Assembly: GCA_031431235.1 (NCBI GenBank)
Contig: JANPDA010000186.1
Coordinates: forward strand, 1-12,070
Origin: JANNSW01 sp031431235
Lineage (GTDB): Bacteria; Pseudomonadota; Alphaproteobacteria; Rhizobiales; Hyphomicrobiaceae
Direction: 5' to 3'
DNA: 12,070 nt
The notes beneath the pieces are model-generated. The model did no database searches. It saw only the letters and a program-made list of their open reading frames with translations, and was not told where the DNA came from. The translations under genes were made by a program, and so were the position numbers. Below are positions 7,621 to 12,070 of this stretch, piece after piece (the first letter of the stretch is position 1; each line of letters begins with the position of its first letter).

Positions 7621-7959
7621 TTCCTCGCCCTTCATTGCTTCGACAGCCTTCCTCAGTGGTTCCAGATCCTGGTTTGCCGTCACCCATATGAGGTCCGCAT
7701 CCACGCGTTGATAGTCGTGGCGCGGAATATTGCCGATGGCTTCGACATTGCGCCAGGGGATTGTGGCGTGCCGGGCCTTGATGTTCTCGGGAACATGACG
7801 CGAGGCCTCCGATATGATCTCCAGCGCACGCTCGACTGCCAGGCGAGTGATGTCATTCCTGCCGAAGCTCTCGAGCGTCTGCCCCGCCAGAAACGTCTCG
7901 ACGTGGCCGATGTTGACCAGAATATCGTCGAGCCGGGCGAGGAGCGATCGGGCTGCCAT
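6775..7959 (-). CDS. HepT-like toxin domain in frame with TrpA (394-residue fused reading frame)
   Basis: One uninterrupted frame starts at the ATG at 7959, which overlaps the MntA-like stop as ATGA, and runs to the trpA stop. Residues 1-109 are a HepT/DUF86 HEPN-type domain: LDDILVNIGHVETFLAG (10-26), AVERALEIISEASRHVP (41-57), IPWRNVEAIGNIPRHDY (67-83) and DLEPLRKAVEAM (98-109). Residues 114-394 are full-length TrpA, with catalytic E171 and D182. HepT proteins are RNase-type toxins silenced by MntA through AMPylation of the Tyr in R-x4-6-H-x-Y. Here the Arg that usually precedes the Asn is Gly (GNIPRHDY), a variant I believe is widespread in DUF86. The toxin domain lacks only its usual last few residues and stop. 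Either a bifunctional protein is made or TrpA is re-initiated internally; sequence alone cannot decide. Confidence 0.8.
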   Translation of the reverse strand: MAARSLLARLDDILVNIGHVETFLAGQTLESFGRNDITRLAVERALEIISEASRHVPENIKARHATIPWRNVEAIGNIPRHDYQRVDADLIWVTANQDLEPLRKAVEAMKGEEMRAHAAGGTPTRIDRRFAGLKAENRPALVTFVTAGDPDLETSREILLGLPAAGADLIEIGMPFSDPMADGPAIQASSLRALQSGHTMKKTLDLVRAFRTTDNDTPIVLMGYYNPIYVYPGEKFLDDAKKAGVDGLIVVDVPPEADDELCLPAIERGLNFIRLATPTTDDNRLPAVLANTSGFVYYVSIAGITGTKAPDPVAVRKHVKRIKRATELPVCVGFGVKTPEQAKAISVGADGVVVGSALVSAIADSLDKKGKATGKTASSVLKLVRSLSAALAAR

Positions 7960-8276
7960 CAGAAAACCCGCACGGAGCTGCGCTCGATGCCGGCCCGCAA
8001 GACTGGATGCAAGGATGTCCGCGTTCCCACATCGACCTCGGTCTCCAGGATGTCCTCCAACAGCAGATGCAGCCCCGCAAGCTCCAAAAGTCCGAACTTG
8101 CGTGCCGGATCGCGATCGATGAACAGATCGACGTCGGAAGTCTCGCCCGTCTCGTCACGCGCGTATGAGCCGTAGAGATAGAGCGACTGCGCACCCAGCG
8201 CGCGAATTTCCAGCTCACGCGAGCGCAAGAGATCAATCACTTCCACGCGACGGGTCGGTTTCGAGCTTTGATTCAT
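7959..8276 (-). CDS. MntA-like minimal nucleotidyltransferase antitoxin
   Basis: This encodes 105 residues of the polymerase-beta-like NTase fold (NTP_transf_2 / MNT). The signature GSYARDETGETSDVD (36-50) gives the G-S pair and the metal-binding D48 and D50; a third acidic residue is likely D82 (EVDVGTR). In characterised HepT-MntA pairs this enzyme adds AMP to a HepT tyrosine and thereby neutralises it. The stop overlaps the ATG of the downstream HepT-like frame as ATGA, the standard arrangement for this pair. The ATG at 8276 (MNQSSKPTRR) is chosen, five bases after the Phd-like stop; a GTG at 8300 would add eight residues and overlap the upstream gene. The active-site residues look intact, so the antitoxin is probably functional. 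Confidence 0.87.
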   Translation of the reverse strand: MNQSSKPTRRVEVIDLLRSRELEIRALGAQSLYLYGSYARDETGETSDVDLFIDRDPARKFGLLELAGLHLLLEDILETEVDVGTRTSLHPVLRAGIERSSVRVF

Positions 8277-8281
8277 CGCAT

Positions 8282-8518
8282 TCAACGTTCGTCCCGCCAC
8301 GGTTGTGCCCGCAAATAGTGAACGGCTTCGACGATATCCTCTGTCGTGACCTTGCCGGGATCGATGCCGGGAACATCGAACGGTGACTTTCCTGGCCGCC
8401 GGTAGGACAGAACGAACGACTCTCCACTTCTTCGCTTGATGACGACGTCCTCGGTCTTGGCAAGATCGAGGACCTCTCCCAATTTCTGCCGGGCCTCTGA
8501 GAACGTATAGACGCGCAT
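8282..8518 (-). CDS. Phd/YefM-like antitoxin or regulator
   Basis: This is a 78-residue protein. Its first about 40 residues match the Phd/YefM N-terminal DNA-binding fold: YTFSEARQKLGEVLDLA (4-20), then a beta strand DVVIKRRSGESFVLSYR (24-40) corresponding to the usual 'pv.i.r.g...vvl...'. The C-terminal half (41-78) is short, with an acidic helix EDIVEAVHYLR (60-70), where toxin-binding segments usually lie. No VapC, Doc or YoeB toxin follows; the next gene is the MntA-like nucleotidyltransferase five bases away. It may be an autorepressor for the MntA-HepT cassette or a remnant of another system. The ATG at 8518 is used because residues encoded further upstream lie in a heptamer repeat. 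Confidence 0.72.
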   Translation of the reverse strand: MRVYTFSEARQKLGEVLDLAKTEDVVIKRRSGESFVLSYRRPGKSPFDVPGIDPGKVTTEDIVEAVHYLRAQPWRDER

Positions 8519-8534
8519 TAGGCTAGCGCTTCCC

Positions 8535-8555
8535 AATTCGCAACTCGCAACTCGC
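8535..8555. repeat. Tandem heptamer array (AA[C/T]TCGC x3)
   Basis: Three contiguous heptamers, AATTCGC (8535-8541), AACTCGC (8542-8548) and AACTCGC (8549-8555), lie in the 46-base gap between trpB and the Phd-like gene. The heptamer equals the octamer of the trpF-trpB and ffh-rpsP arrays with one C removed, so the families look related. No function is assignable. Confidence 0.6.
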
Positions 8556-8564
8556 ATTCTTCCA

Positions 8565-9797
8565 TCACACTTCCATTCCCAACGCCTTCGCCACCGTGAA
8601 GATGTCCTTGTCGCCGCGGCCGCACATGTTCATCACGAGCAGGTTGTCCTTCGCGAGCTTCGGCGCGAGCTTGCCCACATAGGCGAGCGCGTGCGCCGGC
8701 TCGAGCGCGGGGATGATGCCCTCGTGCTTGGTGCAGAGCTGGAAGGCGTCGAGCGCCTCCTTGTCGGTCGCGCTCACGTAGGTGACGCGTCCCGTGTCCT
8801 TCAGCCAGGAATGCTCGGGGCCGACGCCGGGATAGTCGAGACCGGCCGAGATCGAATGGCCTTCGAGAATCTGGCCGTCGTCGTCCTGCAAGAGATAAGT
8901 GCGATTGCCGTGCAGCACGCCGGGCCGGCCGCCGTTCATCGACGCGGCATGGCCGTTTTGCACCTCGAGGCCGTGGCCGGCCGCCTCCACTCCGTAGATG
9001 GCGACGCCCGGATCGTCGAGGAAGGGATGGAACAGGCCCATGGCGTTCGACCCGCCACCGATCGCGGCGACCAGCGTATCGGGGAGGCGCCCCTCGGCTG
9101 CCATCATCTGCTCGCGCACCTCCTGGCCGATCACCGACTGGAAGTCGCGCACCATGGCGGGATAGGGGTGTGGGCCGGCGACGGTTCCGATGATGTAATA
9201 GGTGTCATCCACATTGGCGACCCAATCGCGAAGCGCCTCGTTCATGGCGTCCTTCAGCGTCTTGTGGCCGGATTTCGCAGGGCGCACCTCGGCGCCGAGC
9301 AGCTTCATGCGGAACACGTTGGGGCTCTGGCGGGCGATGTCGGTCTCGCCCATGTAGACGACGCAGGGCAGATCGAATTTGGCGGCGACGGTCGCGACCG
9401 CCACGCCATGCTGACCGGCGCCGGTCTCGGCGATGATGCGCGTCTTGCCCATGCGCTTGGCGAGCAGGATCTGGCCGAGGCAGTTGTTGATCTTGTGGCT
9501 GCCGGTGTGGTTGAGCTCGTCACGCTTGAAATAGATCTTCGCCCCGCCGAAAAGCTCGGTCAGGCGGTCGGCGTAGTAGAGCGGGCTCGGCCGGCCGGTG
9601 TAGTGCTTGTGCAGGTGCGCGAGCTCGGCATGGAAAGCCGGGTCGGCCTTGGCGGCCTCGTAGGCCCGCTCCAGCTCGAGCACCAGCGGCATCAAGGTCT
9701 CGGCGACGAAGCGACCACCGTAGAGGCCGAAATGGCCGCGCTCGTCTGGGCCGGTGCGCAGCGAGTTCTTGCCGGTCGCAGTGTCGGGTTTGGGCAT
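8565..9797 (-). CDS. trpB: Tryptophan synthase beta chain
   Basis: This 410-residue PLP enzyme condenses indole with L-serine to give tryptophan, in an alpha2beta2 complex with TrpA. The N-terminal FGLYGGRFVAETLMP (23-37) is diagnostic. The PLP lysine is K102 in HTGSHKINN, the catalytic Glu is E124 in AETGAGQHG, and the PLP phosphate loop GGGSNA lies at 247-252. EGHSISAGLDYPGVGPEHSW, KHEGIIPALEPAHA and the C-terminal MCGRGDKD are also present. Start choice: the ATG at 9797 has GAGGA five bases upstream; the frame extends to 9833, but that part encodes the repeat array. It follows trpF by 84 bases that consist almost entirely of octamer repeats. Downstream, a three-part toxin-antitoxin cassette separates it from trpA. 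Confidence 0.98.
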   Translation of the reverse strand: MPKPDTATGKNSLRTGPDERGHFGLYGGRFVAETLMPLVLELERAYEAAKADPAFHAELAHLHKHYTGRPSPLYYADRLTELFGGAKIYFKRDELNHTGSHKINNCLGQILLAKRMGKTRIIAETGAGQHGVAVATVAAKFDLPCVVYMGETDIARQSPNVFRMKLLGAEVRPAKSGHKTLKDAMNEALRDWVANVDDTYYIIGTVAGPHPYPAMVRDFQSVIGQEVREQMMAAEGRLPDTLVAAIGGGSNAMGLFHPFLDDPGVAIYGVEAAGHGLEVQNGHAASMNGGRPGVLHGNRTYLLQDDDGQILEGHSISAGLDYPGVGPEHSWLKDTGRVTYVSATDKEALDAFQLCTKHEGIIPALEPAHALAYVGKLAPKLAKDNLLVMNMCGRGDKDIFTVAKALGMEV

Positions 9798-9808
9798 CGA
9801 ATTCCTCA
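9798..9808 (-). promoter_or_regulatory. trpB ribosome binding site formed by a repeat unit
   Basis: On the minus strand GAGGAATT precedes the trpB ATG, with GAGGA five bases away. This octamer is in phase with the repeats behind it (GGCGACTT, CACGACTT, GGCGAATT), so the Shine-Dalgarno sequence looks like a diverged last repeat unit. If the array folds, the site lies at the edge of the hairpin and could be partly masked. Confidence 0.6.
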
Positions 9809-9882
9809 AGTCGCCAAGTCGTGAATTCGCCAAATCGTGAAATCGTGGGGTCCGACTTGGCGACTTGGCGATTTCACGAGCT
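9800..9882. repeat. Mirrored octamer array between trpF and trpB
   Basis: Six octamers with core AA[G/A/T]TC[G/C][C/T][C/G] run from 9800 to 9847, for example AAGTCGCC at 9808-9815 and AAATCGTG at 9832-9839 and 9840-9847. After a short spacer, four octamers in the reverse orientation run from 9851 to 9882, including GGCGACTT (9859-9866) and GGCGATTT (9867-9874). The halves are complementary and can form a long hairpin in trpF-trpB mRNA. The array ends on the first base of the trpF stop at 9882; its opposite end (9800-9807, GAGGAATT on the minus strand) is the trpB ribosome binding site. Confidence 0.8.
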
Positions 9883-10529
9883 CACGCATCTTTAGCAGCT
9901 CTCACGAACCGCCTGATCAACTCTACATCCTTGTCGCCCGGCGCCCGCTCGACCCCCGACGAGACATCCACCATGCTCGCGCCCGTCAACCGGATCGCCG
10001 CGACCACATTCTCCGACGTCAGGCCGCCCGACAGCATGAACGGCCCTTCTCCGCGCTCGCCCTCGAGCACGCGCCAGTCGAACGGCACACCATTGCCGCC
10101 CGGCAAATCCTCTGAGGTTCCCTTCGGCGCCTTGGCATCGAAGAGAATGAAGCGAACGCATGAACGGTAGCGCTTCGCCAGCTTGGCGTCATCCGCCGTC
10201 TCGACCTTGCTCGACTTGATGATACCGATGCCGGTCATCATGGCGATCTCGGCGACCCGCTCCGGCGTCTCGCCGCCGTGCAGCTGGAGCAGGTCGGGCC
10301 GGACCTCGGTCGCCACCGCCGCCACGAGCGCATCGTCGGGCTCGACCAGCAGCGCGACGATCGAGGCCCGTCCACGTGCCAGCCCGGCAAGGCTCGCGGC
10401 CTCCGCCAGCGTGACGTTGCGCGGGCTCTTGGCAAAGAACACGAGTCCCACATGGTCCGCGCCCGCTTCGAGCGCAGCCGACAGCGTTTCGCGCGTACTC
10501 AGTCCACAGATTTTGACGGAGGTGGTCAA
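9882..10529 (-). CDS. trpF: Phosphoribosylanthranilate isomerase
   Basis: This 215-residue (beta/alpha)8 enzyme performs the Amadori rearrangement of N-(5'-phosphoribosyl)anthranilate to CdRP in tryptophan synthesis. Motifs are VKICGL with the catalytic Cys8, ADHVGLVFFAKSPR (24-37), LLQLHGGETPE (80-90), FDAKAPKG with the catalytic Asp131, FMLSGGLTSENV (164-175) and VDVSSGVE (187-194). The length is standard for the family. A TTG at 10529 gives the usual short N-terminus (TTSVKICGL); an in-frame ATG exists only at 10607, inside the spacer behind the small ORF. The ribosome binding site is poor (an AAGAGA stretch about nine bases upstream). It is the first trp gene of the cluster and follows a HigBA-like cassette by 78 bases. 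Confidence 0.95.
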   Translation of the reverse strand: MTTSVKICGLSTRETLSAALEAGADHVGLVFFAKSPRNVTLAEAASLAGLARGRASIVALLVEPDDALVAAVATEVRPDLLQLHGGETPERVAEIAMMTGIGIIKSSKVETADDAKLAKRYRSCVRFILFDAKAPKGTSEDLPGGNGVPFDWRVLEGERGEGPFMLSGGLTSENVVAAIRLTGASMVDVSSGVERAPGDKDVELIRRFVRAAKDA

Positions 10530-10607
10530 GATTCTTGTCTCTTCATGACGCAACAGGATGCCGAGATGCAGTTGGCAGAGGTTGGAGATGTTTGGGCACT
10601 CCAACAT

Positions 10608-10802
10608 TCAACGTTGATCCTCAAGCTCGAGTTGTTTGCGTCTGTCGCGCTCTTTGGCCTCGATCTCCATTGCCAGCAGTTGGATCTCATGCTGCACTCG
10701 CAGGAGTCGCAATTCGCGTTGATGATTGGTCCCGATTGCTTCGTGGTGCACTTCGGCCCACCAGCGGCTATCGATGCCGCTATCGGTCGCGATGCTCAGC
10801 AT
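10608..10802 (-). CDS. Small coiled-coil hypothetical protein coupled to the HigA-like gene
   Basis: I do not recognise this 64-residue product. Its ATG at 10802 overlaps the HigA-like stop codon (TGATG); a GTG three bases earlier is also possible. The N-terminal third contains DSRWWAEVHHEA (11-22). The rest is a long, highly charged amphipathic helix, roughly 28-64 (start QRELRLLRVQHEIQLL, end KQLELEDQR), with hydrophobic residues spaced like a coiled coil. The overlap with the antitoxin gene and plausible helix make it likely to be translated. It could be a third component of the toxin-antitoxin cassette or a degenerate fragment. No signal peptide or membrane segment is visible. Whether it is a real gene is uncertain. 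Confidence 0.5.
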   Translation of the reverse strand: MLSIATDSGIDSRWWAEVHHEAIGTNHQRELRLLRVQHEIQLLAMEIEAKERDRRKQLELEDQR

Positions 10803-11122
10803 CACCGGGCCGCAACTCGCAGCTCGGGCCGGTTCGTTTTCGATTCCGGCGGACCCACATCGATCGTGACTGTTTGCCCGAGCGCCACGAGGCAGCGCAT
10901 CAACCGCTCGAGTGACATCGGACGAAACTGGCCATTCAGCATTTTCGAAACGTCCGGTTGGGAGAGGCCCATCCGCTCCGCGGCCCCGGCTTGGCTCAGT
11001 CCGTCCCTTTCCATGACCAGGCCGATCCGGCGCACCAGCTCCGCTTTGACGAGATGTGTCTCCGGATCTGGCAGGCCGATATCGGCGAACACGTTTCCGG
11101 TGCCTCGCGTGATGCTGGTCAT
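10802..11122 (-). CDS. HigA-like XRE-family antitoxin
   Basis: This 106-residue protein has a Cro/cI-type helix-turn-helix at about 42-68 (LSQAGAAERMGLSQPDVSKM followed by LNGQF). The N-terminal segment FADIGLPDPETHLVKAEL (12-29) is typical of HigA-type antitoxins that pair with Gp49/RelE-like toxins. The C-terminal LERLMRCLVALGQTVTIDV (71-89) is also family-typical. It should neutralise the upstream-encoded toxin and repress the operon. The ATG at 11122 overlaps the toxin stop as ATGA, with AGAAGG in the upstream sequence. Toxin-before-antitoxin order is normal for higBA. Confidence 0.9.
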   Translation of the reverse strand: MTSITRGTGNVFADIGLPDPETHLVKAELVRRIGLVMERDGLSQAGAAERMGLSQPDVSKMLNGQFRPMSLERLMRCLVALGQTVTIDVGPPESKTNRPELRVAAR

Positions 11123-11469
11123 GGCGACTTCGCCTTCTCCTGTGTACGGGCTTCCTTCAAGCGGCTCTTGATGAGGTCGAGATGGACTTTTGGCGTGGCG
11201 ATGCCCCGTTTCGATTTCTTCTGGAATACGTGAAGCACGTAGACCGCACTTTCGAGCTTCACCGTGTAGACGGCCCGGTATGAGTCACCGTCGTGATCCT
11301 CGATGATCTCTACGACGCCGGCACCCCCGAACCCCTCGAGCGGTTTCGCCTTTTCGTGCTTGCCGCCCAACTGTGCCACATAGAGCGCATAGCCCACCGT
11401 GTCCTGAACCTGGTCGGGCAGCGCCCTGAGGTCGTCGAGACTGGGTCCGATCCAATGGACGCGTTTCAA
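11119..11469 (-). CDS. HigB-like toxin (RelE superfamily, phage Gp49-like)
   Basis: This encodes a 116-residue mRNA-interferase-type toxin. Family blocks are WIGPSLDDLRALPDQVQD (6-23), YALYVAQLGGKHEKAKPLEG (27-46), GAGVVEIIEDHDGDSYRAVY (49-68), AVYVLHVFQKKSKRGIATP (75-93) and an HLDLIKSRL segment (96-104). Toxins of this type cleave mRNA at the ribosome; conserved basic residues in the SYRAVY and FQKKSK blocks are present, so it appears intact. The start is a TTG at 11469 with GGGGA seven bases upstream, giving the usual MKRVHWIG N-terminus. It lies 77 bases downstream of rpsP, a gap that may hold the cassette's own promoter and operator. Confidence 0.88.
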   Translation of the reverse strand: MKRVHWIGPSLDDLRALPDQVQDTVGYALYVAQLGGKHEKAKPLEGFGGAGVVEIIEDHDGDSYRAVYTVKLESAVYVLHVFQKKSKRGIATPKVHLDLIKSRLKEARTQEKAKSP

Positions 11470-11498
11470 GACCGGTCCCCAGTGACTCTTTCACAATA

Positions 11499-11512
11499 TG
11501 GCATTTCTGCCA
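11499..11512 (-). promoter_or_regulatory. Possible operator palindrome upstream of the HigB-like gene
   Basis: TGGCA and TGCCA form a perfect five-base inverted repeat around four bases, 30 bases upstream of the toxin start in the 77-base rpsP-higB gap. On the minus strand its left half is part of a TTGGCA sequence resembling a -35 element, though no convincing -10 follows. This is where a HigA autorepression site would be expected. The assignment is inference. Confidence 0.35.
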
Positions 11513-11546
11513 AGAGCACAATCAAGAAAGGCGGGCCGAATGCGAT

Positions 11547-11921
11547 TTACGTCGCCCCTGCCGCCGCCGGGGCCTCGGCTGCCGCCTTGGCCTTCGCGAC
11601 CTTGGCGGCGGCGCGCTCGACGGCCTTCTTCTTGGGCTGCATCTTGGCGGGATTGCTCGTCGTTGTGCGCTTCATCAGGCCTTCCTTGTCGAGGAAGCGA
11701 GCGACGCGATCAGTCGGCTGCGCGCCAACCGACAGCCAGTGCTTCGCCCGCTCGAGATCGAGCTTGACGCGGTCGGCATGGTCGTCGGGCAGGATCGGAT
11801 TGAACGAGCCGATGCGCTCGATGAAGCGGCCATCACGCGGCGCGGTCGCCTCGGCGACGACGATCCGGTAGTAGGGCCGCTTCTTGGCGCCCCAGCGGGC
11901 GAGGCGGATTTTCAATGGCAT
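11547..11921 (-). CDS. rpsP: 30S ribosomal protein S16
   Basis: This is a 124-residue small-subunit ribosomal protein that binds 16S rRNA during early assembly. MPLKIRLARWGAKKRPYYRI (1-20) with VVAEATAPRDGRFIERIG and FNPI after it is the S16 signature. Residues after about 85 form an Ala/Lys-rich tail longer than in the E. coli protein (82 residues), as is common in Alphaproteobacteria. The ATG at 11921 has GGAAGG about eight bases upstream. It follows the end of ffh by 86 bases filled largely by an octamer array. The genes that normally follow in related genomes (rimM, trmD, rplS) are absent here. Confidence 0.97.
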   Translation of the reverse strand: MPLKIRLARWGAKKRPYYRIVVAEATAPRDGRFIERIGSFNPILPDDHADRVKLDLERAKHWLSVGAQPTDRVARFLDKEGLMKRTTTSNPAKMQPKKKAVERAAAKVAKAKAAAEAPAAAGAT

Positions 11922-11944
11922 GATGTGTCCTTCCTTCGTGTTTG

Positions 11945-12010
11945 TGATCGTGAAATCGTGAGATCGCCAAGTCGCCAAGTCGTGGAAGCGACTTGGCGAC
12001 TTCACGATCA
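11945..12010. repeat. Mirrored octamer array between ffh and rpsP
   Basis: Five octamers in one orientation fill 11945-11984 (for example AAATCGTG 11953-11960, AGATCGCC 11961-11968, AAGTCGCC 11969-11976). Two bases later, three reversed octamers fill 11987-12010 (AGCGACTT, GGCGACTT, CACGATCA). The centre is a perfect 14-base inverted repeat (11969-11982 with 11989-12002) around a six-base loop, and nine outer bases (11946-11954 with 12001-12009) also match. The array includes the ffh stop codon. It shares units and architecture with the trpF-trpB array. It may act as a 3' hairpin protecting ffh mRNA; no T-run is present. Confidence 0.82.
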
Positions 12011-12070
12011 TTTCTTCCTCCCCGGCAGGCCAGGTAGCCCCGGCAGCTTGATGCCGCCCAGACCGGGCAA
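12008..12070 (-). CDS. ffh: Signal recognition particle protein Ffh, C-terminal end (partial)
   Basis: Only the last 20 codons and the TGA stop are in the window; the gene enters from beyond 12070. The translation is a Gly/Pro/Leu-rich tail ending in PGRKK, typical of the end of the Ffh M domain in rhizobia. Position directly before rpsP on the same strand agrees with the common ffh-rpsP order. The identification rests on this tail and context only. Ffh binds signal peptides with 4.5S RNA for co-translational targeting. Confidence 0.72.
   Translation of the reverse strand: MPGLGGIKLPGLPGLPGRKK

Noticed and set aside
7006..8175. Plus-strand open frame (389 codons) across trpA and the HepT/MntA genes
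   Set aside because: It covers three genuine minus-strand coding domains and shows no family features.
8691..9824. Plus-strand open frame (377 codons) across trpB
   Set aside because: It is the antisense of a highly conserved gene and is unlikely to be coding.
9798..9833. Extended TrpB N-terminus from 9833
   Set aside because: The extra 12 residues are encoded by octamer repeats and the ATG at 9797 has a proper ribosome binding site.
9800..9882. CRISPR array
   Set aside because: The units are only eight bases, contiguous, without unique spacers, and they reverse orientation.
10530..10607. Trp leader peptide and attenuator before trpF
   Set aside because: No short reading frame with tandem Trp codons and no terminator hairpin with a T-run is visible in this spacer.

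Overview
The window reads as chromosomal DNA of a GC-rich alphaproteobacterium, most likely of the order Hyphomicrobiales (Rhizobiales). Three things point there: the trpF-trpB-trpA-accD gene order, an AccD whose N-terminal zinc-finger cysteines are mostly replaced in the manner I know from rhizobial AccD, and the ffh-rpsP pair at the right edge. I cannot name the genus.

Layout. Positions 69-1971 (minus strand) hold three genes joined by ATGA overlaps: two short-chain dehydrogenases/reductases and a small DUF4112 membrane protein. Divergent from them, positions 2234-5509 (plus strand) hold an exported caspase-family (C14) protein and an ArgE-type M20 deacetylase. From 12070 back to 5582 everything is on the minus strand: end of ffh, rpsP, a HigB/HigA-like toxin-antitoxin pair with a tightly coupled small third ORF, trpF, trpB, a Phd/YefM-like antitoxin, an MntA-like nucleotidyltransferase, a HepT-like domain running in frame into trpA, and accD. 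The accD and argE genes converge at 5509-5582.

How the genes work together. TrpF, TrpB and TrpA supply the last steps of tryptophan synthesis. AccD is the carboxyltransferase beta subunit of acetyl-CoA carboxylase. Two toxin-antitoxin cassettes sit inside this housekeeping block, one between rpsP and trpF and one between trpB and trpA. The second has no stop codon between its HepT-like toxin domain and trpA, so a 394-residue HepT-TrpA protein is encoded; the usual TrpA start codon is absent.

The most unusual non-coding feature is a family of mirrored octamer arrays (core AAGTCGCC / GGCGACTT). They lie directly after the stop codons of ffh and trpF, form long hairpins, and at trpB end in the ribosome binding site itself. 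A related heptamer array follows trpB. The candidates for something undescribed are the HepT-TrpA fusion, the HigBA-linked coiled-coil ORF and these mirrored arrays.
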